DNA of 64,000 nt from Anolis sagrei (Eukaryota > Chordata > Lepidosauria > Squamata > Anolidae): assembly GCF_037176765.1 (NCBI RefSeq), contig NC_090023.1, positions 108,320,366 to 108,384,365 of the forward strand, written 5' to 3'. The position numbers and the translations under genes are program-made. Of this stretch, positions 56,401 through 64,000 are shown piece after piece (position 1 is the stretch's first letter; each line of letters begins with the position of its first letter). Under the pieces are notes generated by a model. It ran no database searches, was not told where the DNA came from, and saw only the letters and a list, made by a program, of their open reading frames with translations.

Positions 56401-58863
56401 CAGAATTCTTCAGGCAAGTAGGTAATGAATTCTCTTCAAATATGGTTTTGGCAAATGTATGGGAATTTTAGCTGTTCTGGATACTTGCTTTGCCTTCAAA
56501 ATCAACAGCATCTGCAGTCTCCAATTTGAATTGTAAGGTGCCATTTTAAGTGCACCCCCATAAATCAAGAGAAACTCAAAAACTAAAAAAAGTAGCATAA
56601 GCTTAAATATGCTTACTCAAAAGTGAGCCCCACTGTAATAAAAAAGTTTGCCCGATGAAGAAAGCAGAAGACTACAACGTTTAATTAACTCTGACTACAT
56701 TATTTAATACGAAGTATCTACAGGTGCTGATTCATGGATTGTTGACATTTCCATGAAACTACACACTGCATATTAGGATTTTCTGAACTCTGGTATTAGC
56801 ATAGATATAATACTAGAAATGTGATGTTCCATAGGAAAGACAGAAAAATTGTATCCAGGGGAAATACTTTCTCCATTTCCAGCAATACTACTACTACTAC
56901 TACTACTACTAATAATAATAATAATAATAATAATAGCAACAAAAATAACAACAACTATTATTAATTACCCATCTCTCCTTTTGGCTAAAATAAAGGCCTT
57001 TATTCTAATAGCAACTGAAAAAGTGGATTAAGGAATATTTTGTGATGAATAAAATGTTAAAATCAAAGTGTTTGCATATTTACTGTCTCCAAATAATTTA
57101 TAGGAAGAGAACACTTTCATGCTAAAATACATAAAGTACTGCATGCCTGCAATTCCTGGTCTTTGTTTACTTTTCTCATTGCTTTTTATGGAATTAGCAT
57201 CTTATGCCTGCTTGATACTAGAGAGAACTAACAGAAACAAAATAATTTGCTTTGTATATAGCTTCCCTATGGGTTCAGGTATTCCTTACTGTTCAGAACT
57301 TTGTAACTCAGTTTGTAACAAAAAATGAAGTTTACTTTTTGTCATTTTCTTAACTGTATTTTTAATATACCAAATATGGTAATTTTAAGCCAAAGAAAAA
57401 TTGTACTTTCTATACCAGCGGTTCTCAACCTGGGGTTCGCAATCCCCCCGGGGGGGGGGGGGGCTTTGGCAATTTGGGAGGGGTCGCAAAGCGGCTCCTT
57501 AGACCCCGCCTCCTCCACCTCCCCAAAATGGCTGCTGACCCCCTCTGCTAGCCTGCATCCACACCCATGCCACTTTGCCTCCAGGTCAGCGCAGAAGGGT
57601 TCCTCCTTCTCTTTGGCAGTGAGGAGTCAAGGGGAGGCACTTGGAGGCAGAGTGAAGAGATCCCCACATCAGTGGCCTTAGTGCCAAAGGTCATGTGCTG
57701 CCCCACTGCCCCTTGGCTGTGTTGGCCTGGCTGGTGCTGCTCTATCACTCGGGAGCTGGGAAGAGGGAGGCAAAGGCGTGGATGCTGTGGGTGCTGGATC
57801 TGAATGAAGGGAGCGGGCAGGCAGCTAAGCTCAAAGGGCCCAGGAAAGAAGGAATGGAGGCCGGCAGACAAGCAGACCAAGCCTTCCTCCCCCTCCCCCC
57901 AGCCCTGAAGGGCACTGACCTTGGATGCTCCAGCTTCGTTGGTAGAGCTCCAGGGTGTCCGAGGTGGGTGCACCATGGTTGGGGCTGCAGGGCTGGCAGG
58001 CAGCAGAAGGCGCATCTTTCTCTCTTCGCCACACTCTCCTCTTGCTGCTCCTGTTGCGCTCGGACAGGAGACAGCAGTAGCAGTCAGGCCAGCAGCAGGG
58101 CCAAGGGGCAGCAAGAGGGAAGTGGCTGAAGACAAGGAGCGTGGTGAAGAGAGACAGACACGGCCTTCGCTGCCTGTCAGCCTTGCAGCCCCAGCCATGG
58201 TGAACCCTGCCTCGGACACCCTGGAGCTCTACCGGAGGAGCTGGAGCATCCGAGATCAGCACTCTTCAGGCTGAAGGCCGGGAAAACCCCGGCCTGTTTG
58301 CCTGCCAGCATTCCCTCCCTCCCTCCTTTCCTTTCTTTCCCTTTTCTTTCCTTCCTTCCACCTTTAATCCCTTCCCTCCTTTCACCTTTCCTATCTTTTC
58401 CATTTCTTCCCTTCCTTCCTTCCTTCCTTCCTTCCTTCCTTCCCTCTGCACTTGGCCGCTACCTCCCTCCGTTCAGATTTAGCTCCTCGCCCTCCAGAGC
58501 CACCGGGCGAGAGAGCAGTAGCAGCAGCAGGGCCAAAGGGCGGCACAAAGGCAAAGGATGCAGGGAACCCTTCCCTCTGCCTCCATGTGCCTCCTGACTG
58601 CACCAGTATTCCAATTTCGGCATAACAGGTTTTTGTGCCCAATTTGGTAAAGATCCATCACTGTTTGAGTTCACAGTGCTCTCTGGATGTAGGTAAACTA
58701 CAACTCCAAAACTCAAGGCCAATGCCCTTCCACTGACTTCAGGAGACTGTTGTTGTTGTTGTTGTTATTATTATTAATCCTGCAGCAATTCTATTTTCCT
58801 GCCTGGCAGAAAGAAGGGGCTGAACTAGATGGCCTTTGGGGTTCCCTTCCAATTGTATGAGTC

Positions 58864-58898
<35 letters not shown>

Positions 58899-58986
58899 GA
58901 ATAGTAACTCTTATCTTCCTGTCTGGCATAAAGGAGGGGGCTGGACTAATTGACTTTTGAGGGTACCTTCCAACTGTCTTGAGTCA

Positions 58987-59023
<37 letters not shown>

Positions 59024-62000
59024 TATAATAACAGAATAGTAATTCTATATCTCTGCCTGGCAGAAAGAAAGGGGCTGGACTAGATGGCTTCTGGGGATCT
59101 CTTCCAACTGTGAGTCTTAATAATAATAACAATAATAATAATAATTTGTAATAATAAATCATAATATAATAGCAGTTCTATCTTTCTGCCTGGCAGAAAG
59201 AAGGGGCTGTATTAGATGACCTTTGGGGTTCCCTTCCAATTTCATGAGTCTTATAATGTATAATAGTAGTCTCCTGGAGTGACTGCAGGTGCAATAAAAT
59301 CCTTCTGGTATTTTCTGTTGGTCATGGGAGTTCTGTGTCCAAATTTGGCTCAATTCCTTCATTGGTGGAGTTCAGAATGCTCTTTGTAAGTGAACTATAA
59401 ATCACAGCAACTACAACTCCCAAATGTCAAGGTCTATTTTCCCCAAACTCCACCAGTGTTCTAATTTTGGAATAATGAGTGTTTGTGCCGAGTTTGGTCC
59501 AGGTCCATAGTTGTTTGGGTTCACATTTGCTCTCTACATCTCTTCTAAATCACTACCAAACCGCCTCCAGTATTTTTTGTTGGTTAAGGGGGTTCTGTGT
59601 GCCAAGTTTGGTTCAGGTTTGTCATTTGTGGGGGGTCTCAGTGGTCTGTAGAAGTCAGAGTTGAATTGGTTGAAGGTACTGCAAATCCCATCATCTGTTG
59701 TCCATACTCCCCCAAACATATTGTTTTTGTGATTAATCTCTATGCTTTAATTATGTTCAATTTGTAATAATGAATATACATCCTGCATATCAGATGACGA
59801 TTCATAACAGTAGCAAAATTACAGTTATGGAGTAGCAATGAAAATAATTTTATGGTTGGAGGTCACCACAATGTGAGGAACTACATTTAGGGGTCACGCC
59901 ATTAGAAAGGTTGAGAACCAATGTTCTATACCATACTGAGCAGAACACATAGATTCAATTTGCTTCAAGACATGCAGATGTATGATATGAAATAAGAAAT
60001 GCAAGTAATCTTAAAGGAGTCAGGGAGCTATTATTATTATTATTATTTTTCTTCCATAACAACCTGGGCAAGATCTCTTAACTATCTTATGAAAACGTAA
60101 GATAGTTATGTGTGTCTTCCCAACCTGCTTATACATTTCTGTTTAATTCTATACAGATAATCTGTGAGTCAAAAACATTAGACAGAATGTCTTGCATCAT
60201 CAGGTTTTCTAACAAACTTACCACTTGTTGTGCTATGTTGACATTAGACTGTCCAAATGTTTTCGGTAGGAGCTGTTTTCCAAGCGTATTTACTGTGGAA
60301 GGGTGAACAGCTACTAATGAAACTACACCTGGAATATTTGAACAATCAAAAGTTAAATCACGGGACATATTGAAGACATTTGCTTTTAAAGTTTGTCAGT
60401 TTCACTGCAGCATACACTTTTAAATTTAAAATAACTGGATACACAGGGTATCTCAAAAACATATACAAACTTCAACAGTTACCATTAGTGATTATTTGAA
60501 AGTGAACACACACTCCACCATATTTGTGGGGGATGTGTTTCTGACAATACCATATGTACCTGAAACCACAGATACAACTAAATGCCATTAAATTATTTGA
60601 CTTTGGGTCCCAGGATACCACAGAGGTGGACTAGATGATTCAAGTGATTCCCAGAGAGGAACTTTCTAGCAAGATCTGTAGTAACTTCTAGGAGAAGCAT
60701 ACCATAAAAATGACCTAGAGGTCATAACAAATTCTTAGACAGACCATATTATCTGGGCACAGGGAAGTGAAATTGTGAATATGGGTTCCAGTTATAATAA
60801 TTTAATCAGTGATATTCAATCTTCAATTATAATTTCAGGTATAGTGTGCAAATTGTCATCATTGCGTAGAAATGCACTGGTTGCACTTTCAATGCAGAGT
60901 TGTCATTTCACAGCATCTCTCTATTATCGTAATCTTTAACTCTGTTAAGGGTGTATATATGTATATTTAAAAAACAGTGCATACTCCCCTCCTCAAATTA
61001 TAAGGTGTTGCAGAGATAGATAGATATATGAGGAGGGGGTGGAAATGCTGCCTTTATCAGGTCAGCAAGCAGTTTATTGATTAAAAAATAGGATACAGGA
61101 TCTGAAATTGATTTCACTTCCTAATATTATACACATGACTGCACATACACATACAGGGATAGGAAGAACCATAACCAGGAATACTTCATTAATTATGAGT
61201 TTCACACAGCACATCTCTGATTTTGTACTGATTTTAAAATATCAGTACAAACACCTGCCTTTGCTGAAAGATTTATTCTTGTTGATTTTTTATGAGTCAT
61301 TTTGAGAATGTCCACACCCATTATTTAGCCAGTTTTGTGTTTTGGTTCAGCTGTAACAGGCATGGGCTAACTTCGTCCCCCCAGGTGTTTTGGACTTCAA
61401 CTCTCACAATTCCTAATAGCCGTTAGGCTGTTAGGAATTGTGGGAGCTGAAGTCCAAAACACCTGGAGGGTCGAAGTTTGCCCAAGTCTGAGCTATAAGA
61501 TGCCTGTTTTCAAATTCTAGTGATATTTACTGTGACACATTTAATGTTTCCTTAGAGTTTCAGTTTTACCCTCCAAATTATGAAGTAGACTGAAGTTTTG
61601 AGTGTTATGTTTTGTATGAATACTGCCACCCTGTGGTACAAACCTTCACAGAAAATGTGAGTTCAATGATACGATGTGAATATCACATGTCAAGATACAA
61701 AAATATTTTAATATGTGAAAGAAAGCAGTTTACCAAGTCCAACTATTTAAATATATGTTTACACAGATATGTTAAGCTGGCTTGATACAGGACAAACAAA
61801 CAAGTAGAACTGCAGCAGCCACACACACACACACACACAAAAGACAGTCAAATGAAACAATATCATTCACATAATGAGTATCAAATAAAAAGCATGGTAC
61901 AAATTGTTACACTTTCAATTCAGCCACAAAGTGTGTTATTTACTAAATTGAATATTTTATTTTATATATTCTGTCTTGTATGTAAATACTGGTAAGAATA

Positions 62001-63150
62001 GATTTGGGACACATAGACCTGCTTCTGTTTACTCCATAATATTCACCACTTCAGTGCTCATAATCAATATAAAAACAACGGTGTTCTCAGAATATGATTG
62101 GGATAATTAAAAAAAACAGAGCTTTCCAAACTGTTTGCCATAACACATTAGTGTGTCAGCTGTGATGTGTAGCATGAACATAACAAGAAATTACAACTTT
62201 GGAAATAAAAACACAAATGAAAGGTTTCCATGAGACATTGTGTCCCTATACATTTTGTTATTACAATTTATGTATATGTCCATATTTTTTGTAAGGGATT
62301 GGAGTAACCTCCAGTTTTCTACTAAAACTGAATTACTATGTCACAAAATGATGCATGTCTAAATAGTGTGTCACCAACATGAAGTGTTTGGAAAGCTCTG
62401 CTCTAGAGGGCATGGTGAAGCAATTTTGTCACATGGTTGTCCCCTAGATTGTTTCAGGTCTTGGAGAAGTTCAAAAAAGATATCTCCTTGCAAGGTGCCT
62501 TCTTGTATTTGTGCTCACAATTTGGTTCAAAATCTAATTATTTATTGTTGTTTGTGTATACAATTTGTGGTTTGTCATAACACTGATTTTCTGTGTTGGG
62601 TGCTGTGTGTGAGAGTAAGAATATACCAACGTACTAGTGTCAGCTTCCTGTTCTCATCACATTTGAGGACAGAAACAATCCCATTCCATATTTGAAAAAA
62701 AATCTTGGAGGGGTGGGGGCTTGGGGATGCTCACTTCTTTGGCATAAAAGCCCTGAGGGCCACATGTGCACTATGGGACACAATTTCCACATTGTGTGAA
62801 CCTATCAAAGGGGCCAGAAGTAACTGTCCTGGACCTTCATTATACTTTGTTTCAGGTACAAAACTCTAAGTTGTATCCAGCAACAAGATGTTTCATAACA
62901 TACAAAACATAGTGTTTCCACACTGTTGGAAATTATGAATTGTTACCACCCTATCAGGACCCACTGATAAAAAGCCAGCATAATAGATCACGTTACCTAA
63001 GGCTTCTTCCACCTAAAACTGTTCTGGTAAAGTTACACAGTTCTACCTTTTTTGCAGACAAAACATTCAAAATATGTTCTTACCTTTTCCTGGGCTAAGG
63101 TTTTGGTCTATAAAAACTTTTAATTCTCCATTAGCTTCAATTAGGCCAGC
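43437..63150 (-). CDS. TFDP1: Transcription factor DP-1, ten coding exons (5' end off window)
   Basis: Exons in reading order: 63150-63084, 60328-60222, 56087-55966, 54883-54718, 50955-50812, 49816-49748, 47829-47678, 46568-46402, 45526-45445 and 43587-43437 (stop 43439-43437). All are GT-AG and in phase, giving 408 residues. Human begins [14 protein letters not shown]; here the first exon starts at [10 protein letters not shown], so about four codons lie to the right, for about 412 in all (human 410). DP-1 pairs with E2F proteins to bind cell-cycle promoters. Seen, numbering from the inferred start: NLS-like [13 protein letters not shown] (about 103-115); winged-helix DNA-binding domain (about 116-197) with RRRVYD at 166-171 and [20 protein letters not shown]; coiled-coil/DEF dimerisation region with [20 protein letters not shown]; the E2F-contact block [20 protein letters not shown]; and a ragged acidic tail ([17 protein letters not shown]). 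Nothing is broken. Introns of 0.9-4.1 kb hold many transposons. Confidence 0.96.
43825..43983 (+). mobile_element. Penelope-like element, short terminal copy with target duplication
   Basis: The left end is inverted (ttgctgtaagtttttcag) relative to the right end (ctgaaaaacttacagcaacc). Between them is the terminal repeat 'cctctaaggatgcctgcc' through 'catcaggagaggatgcttcc'. It ends 'tctggccatgaaagccttcgac'. The flanks aatcttagaag (left) and aatcttggaag (right) look like a target duplication of about 11 bp with one change. It lies in the last TFDP1 intron. Confidence 0.7.
44403..44519 (+). repeat. Compound microsatellite (GTAT)n(GT)n(TA)n(GA)n
   Basis: The order gtgtatgtatgt, gtgtgtgt, tatata (about 44446-44492) and gagaga (about 44494-44518) is continuous. 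It abuts the 3' end of the BovB fragment and may have grown from its tail. Confidence 0.9.
44525..45032 (-). mobile_element. RTE-BovB LINE, 5'-truncated
   Basis: The minus strand encodes the typical RTE-BovB C-terminal blocks: [51 protein letters not shown], then in another frame [20 protein letters not shown] and [20 protein letters not shown]. The 3' region, read on the plus strand, has 'tctgactctttgtgacctca tgga', the well-known BovB end. The frame is broken, so it is a dead, moderately old copy in the last TFDP1 intron. BovB is known for horizontal spread among squamates, ruminants and others. Confidence 0.85.
45983..46340. repeat. Possible MITE related to 41461-41880
   Basis: The left end 'taccatatatactcatgtac' is like the ends at 41461. 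The right side has 'gcactgatctgtgcataagtc'. The right boundary is not clear. It lies in the intron between the exons at 46402 and 45526. Confidence 0.45.
48518..49720. repeat. Unnamed repeat in inverted copies within a TFDP1 intron
   Basis: A segment beginning at about 48552 (ggagccatgtatccatacat, then 'cgaggcaaggcaagggatcac') matches, in inverted orientation, the segment 49720-49530 (minus strand 'ggagccatacatacattgtt', 'gaggcaagggcttatgtgtt'). Around the first copy, ggagaacttac (about 48520) and gtaagttctcc (about 48785) form an inverted pair. Both copies carry 'cagccagcaga'. I cannot name the family; it has no recognised coding sequence. Confidence 0.45.
52165..54045 (-). mobile_element. 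L1-clade LINE, 5'-truncated, in a TFDP1 intron
   Basis: The minus strand encodes the C-terminal half of an L1 ORF2: [20 protein letters not shown], then [51 protein letters not shown] and [20 protein letters not shown]. Further on come WHYLQM-type sequence and the Cys/His motif ([18 protein letters not shown]). Two long frames (211 and 179 codons) are open, so the copy is only moderately decayed. The 15-base string tatcatattcaatat occurs at both edges (about 52160-52174 and 54023-54037) and may be the target duplication. It lies between the exons at 50955 and 54718. Confidence 0.85.
55640..55850 (+). mobile_element. LINE 3' UTR remnant (L2-like)
   Basis: The text 'aaaccgctttgagtccccca', 'gaggtgagaaaggcggtata' and 'taaatactgtaaataaataa' is the 3' end of an L2-type LINE; no coding part remains. 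In a TFDP1 intron. Confidence 0.6.
56881..56940 (+). repeat. (ACT)n(AAT)n microsatellite
   Basis: About eight act units run directly into about nine aat units. Confidence 0.9.
57925..58265. repeat. Inverted repeat inside the hAT element
   Basis: The left arm (about 57925-58040, 'tagagctccagggtgtccga', 'accatggttggggctgcagg') is matched by the reverse complement of the right arm (about 58265-58145, 'tagagctccagggtgtccga', 'accatggctggggctgcaag'). The arms are about 110-140 bp with an estimated 80% or more identity, separated by about 100 bp. Parallel open frames on both strands in this block are a consequence of the repeat, not genes. Confidence 0.75.
58308..58445 (+). repeat. (CCTT)n / pyrimidine tract
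   Basis: A long C/T-only stretch with about eight perfect cctt units at about 58409-58444, inside the hAT element. Confidence 0.9.
58780..59260 (+). repeat. Tandem array of CR1-like 3' ends with (AAT)n spacers
   Basis: Four units of about 110-130 bp each read roughly 'tcctgcctggcagaaagaag', 'gggctggactagatggcctt', 'ggggttcccttccaa', 'gagtc', then an AAT run. Starts are near 58788, 58910, 59040 and 59170. The units differ by many substitutions, so the array is not recent. Confidence 0.75.
61357..61490. repeat. 134-bp palindromic hAT-type MITE
   Basis: It starts caggcatgggctaacttcgt and ends 'gaagtttgcccaagtctg'; the two halves are inverted copies. Flanks agctgtaa (61349-61356) and agctataa (61491-61498) form an 8-bp duplication with one change. 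It has exactly the same length as the copy at 7510-7643. In the TFDP1 intron upstream of the exon at 60328. Confidence 0.8.
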
Positions 63151-63235
63151 CTAGGAGAAAGAAGGATTTTAATAAAATCAATGTGGATTTCTTTATATAC
63201 AAAGTACACTTCTATACCAGAGATCTGAATGTATA

Positions 63236-63702
63236 GGTTCTTGTGGGTTTTTTCGGGCTATAGAGCCATGTTCTAGAGGCATTTCTCCTGACGTTTCGCC
63301 TGCATCTATGGCAAGCATCCTCAGAGGTTGAGAAGGTCTGTTGGAAGTAGGAAAAATGGGTTTATATATCTGTGGAATGGCTGGGGTGGGGCAAGGAGCT
63401 CTTCCCTGCTGCAGTTAGGTGTGAATGTTTAGCTGATCACCTTCATTAGCATTTGACGGCCTGCCTGAGTCTGGGAAAATCTGTTGCTGGGAGGTGTTAA
63501 TCTGTGCCTGGTTTTTTCCTCTCTGTTGTTTAGCTGTTATAATTTTAGAGTTTTTTAATACTGGTAGCCAGATTTTGTTCATTTTGATGCTTGCCATAGA
63601 TGCAGGCGAAACGTCAGGAGAAATGCCTCTAGAACATGGCTCTATAGCCCGAAAAAAACCCACAAGAACCTAGTGATTCCAGCCATGAAAGCCTTCGACA
63701 AT
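63236..63702 (-). mobile_element. Penelope-like element with inverted ends and 15-bp target duplication
   Basis: The flanking string agatctgaatgtata is perfect on both sides (63221-63235 and 63703-63717). The plus strand starts ggttcttgtgggttttttcg and runs into an inverted copy of the terminal repeat. The middle, on the minus strand, encodes MASIKMNKIWLPVLKNSKII, the conserved end (KxxxIWLPVL) of the Penelope GIY-YIG domain. The right side repeats the terminal sequence in the other orientation (gatgcttgccatagatgcag to 'cccacaagaacc') and ends 'ccagccatgaaagccttcga'. The arms of about 83 bp are nearly identical. It lies in the first TFDP1 intron of the window, about 90 bp upstream of the exon at 63150. 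A fairly young, non-autonomous copy. Confidence 0.8.
63285..63324 (-). ncRNA. Hammerhead-ribozyme-like motif in a Penelope-like terminal repeat
   Basis: On the minus strand CTGAGGA (63324-63318) fits the hammerhead CUGANGA box. A stem-loop follows: GCTTGC, loop CATAGAT, GCAGGC, which pairs fully allowing one G-U. Then comes GAAA (about 63297-63294), then CGTC and AGGAG (to 63285). The CCT just before the first box can pair with the AGG after GTC as the start of stem I. Stem III would be minimal, as reported for hammerheads in Penelope-like elements. Core boxes are intact here and altered in the copies at 3374, 7147 and 43862. Activity is not shown. Confidence 0.55.
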
Positions 63703-63719
63703 AGATCTGAATGTATATT

Positions 63720-64000
63720 TATTTATTTATTTTGTTTAGCGTGTTAGAAGCAAATTGAGAATACAGTTATAATGTATAAAAATCCACTAACAAAGTTAAA
63801 AACTTGGCATTATGCTAAATTTTCTTTGACCAGAAGCTGGCCACTTCAAGTGCCTCTGGTGTTACTGTAAGAAGTTCCTCTACTGTGCATGTGGCACAGC
63901 TCAGGTTGCATTGTAGTAAGTGGTCTGTGGTTTGCTCTTCTCCACACTCGCATGTTGTAAACTCCACTTTATAGACCCATTTCTGAAGATTGGCTCTGCA
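63720..64000 (-). mobile_element. LINE 3' end, continuing beyond the window
   Basis: The minus strand shows the same 3' end as 4487-4918 and 18650-19020 (plus-strand text 'aacttggcattatgctaaat', 'agaagctggccacttcaagt', 'aggttgcattgtagtaagtg', 'tggtttgctcttctccacac'). The minus-strand tail (plus-strand 'tatttatttattttgtttag') is A/T-rich. The element starts outside the window. It lies within 20 bp of the Penelope-like copy's target duplication. Confidence 0.65.

Larger units (their letters stand above)
57416..59923. mobile_element. 2.5-kb hAT element with SPIN/OposCharlie-like ends
   Basis: A perfect 8-bp duplication, ttctatac, flanks it (57408-57415 and 59924-59931). The left end is cagcggttctcaacctgggg. 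The right end is 'ggaggtcaccacaatgtgag', 'gaactacatttaggggtcac', 'aaaggttgagaaccaatg'. From memory this right end closely follows SPIN and OposCharlie hAT elements of tetrapods. The inside has no transposase that I can see. It holds a GC-rich block (57480-58640) with an inverted repeat, a (CCTT)n tract, and four tandem CR1-like 3' ends with AAT runs (58780-59260). It then has 'ctacaactcccaaatgtcaa' type hAT filler. It is non-autonomous and sits in a TFDP1 intron. Confidence 0.8.

Noticed and set aside
57548-58274. Frames of up to 223 codons on both strands inside the hAT element
   Set aside because: They reflect a GC-rich inverted repeat; the peptides are low-complexity and mirror each other. 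No start, splice or domain evidence.

Overview
The window is vertebrate genomic DNA, most likely from a squamate of the Anolis (iguanian lizard) type. Two lines of evidence support this. The coding exons are clearly vertebrate. The repeats are a typical lizard mix: LINEs of the L2, CR1, L1, R4/Dong-like and RTE-BovB kinds, Penelope-like elements, tRNA-headed Sauria-type SINEs, hAT elements and MITEs, Tc1/mariner and Tigger MITEs, and many (TAA)n runs. There are no bacterial genes, CRISPR arrays or operons. Nearly all short open frames in the window are chance frames or repeat remnants.

Three host genes are supported. (1) The first coding exon of a TMEM255B-like gene lies on the minus strand at 4066-4132, inside a GC-rich promoter-like island; the rest of the gene runs off the left edge. 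(2) A complete seven-exon ATP4B, the gastric H+/K+-ATPase beta subunit, lies on the plus strand at 32095-37655 (287 codons) behind a TATA box. (3) TFDP1, the E2F partner DP-1, lies on the minus strand; ten coding exons at 43437-63150 cover everything but about the first four codons. ATP4B and TFDP1 converge tail to tail. From memory, the order and relative strands TMEM255B / ATP4B / TFDP1 match human chromosome 13q34. GRK1, which sits between TMEM255B and ATP4B in human, is not visible here.

Layout: 1-4.0 kb SINEs, Penelope-like and CR1 pieces; 4.0-4.5 kb TMEM255B exon 1 and island; 4.5-7.8 kb nested LINE, R4, SINE, Penelope-like and hAT pieces; 7.8-20.7 kb old LINE ends, MITEs and unassigned DNA; 21.0-21.9 kb R4 3' ends embedded in (TAA)n; 22.1-26.6 kb a young L2 LINE with an open 1007-codon ORF; 26.6-32 kb mostly unassigned DNA with a SINE and a hAT MITE; 32.1-37.7 kb ATP4B; 37.7-43.4 kb the ATP4B-TFDP1 intergenic stretch; 43.4-64 kb TFDP1, whose introns hold BovB, L1, a 2.5-kb hAT element with SPIN/OposCharlie-like ends, and Penelope-like copies.

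The most interesting points are: a hammerhead-ribozyme-like core inside a Penelope-like repeat flanked by a perfect 15-bp target duplication; R4 fragments lying in TAA repeats, two of them sharing a truncation point; the absence of GRK1 from its expected place; a tandem CAGCAG acceptor in TFDP1 at the site where the paralogue TFDP2 is known to vary by one glutamine; and a hAT element carrying an internal inverted repeat and a tandem array of CR1-like 3' ends. All assignments come from reading the sequence and from memory of the families; no database search was run.
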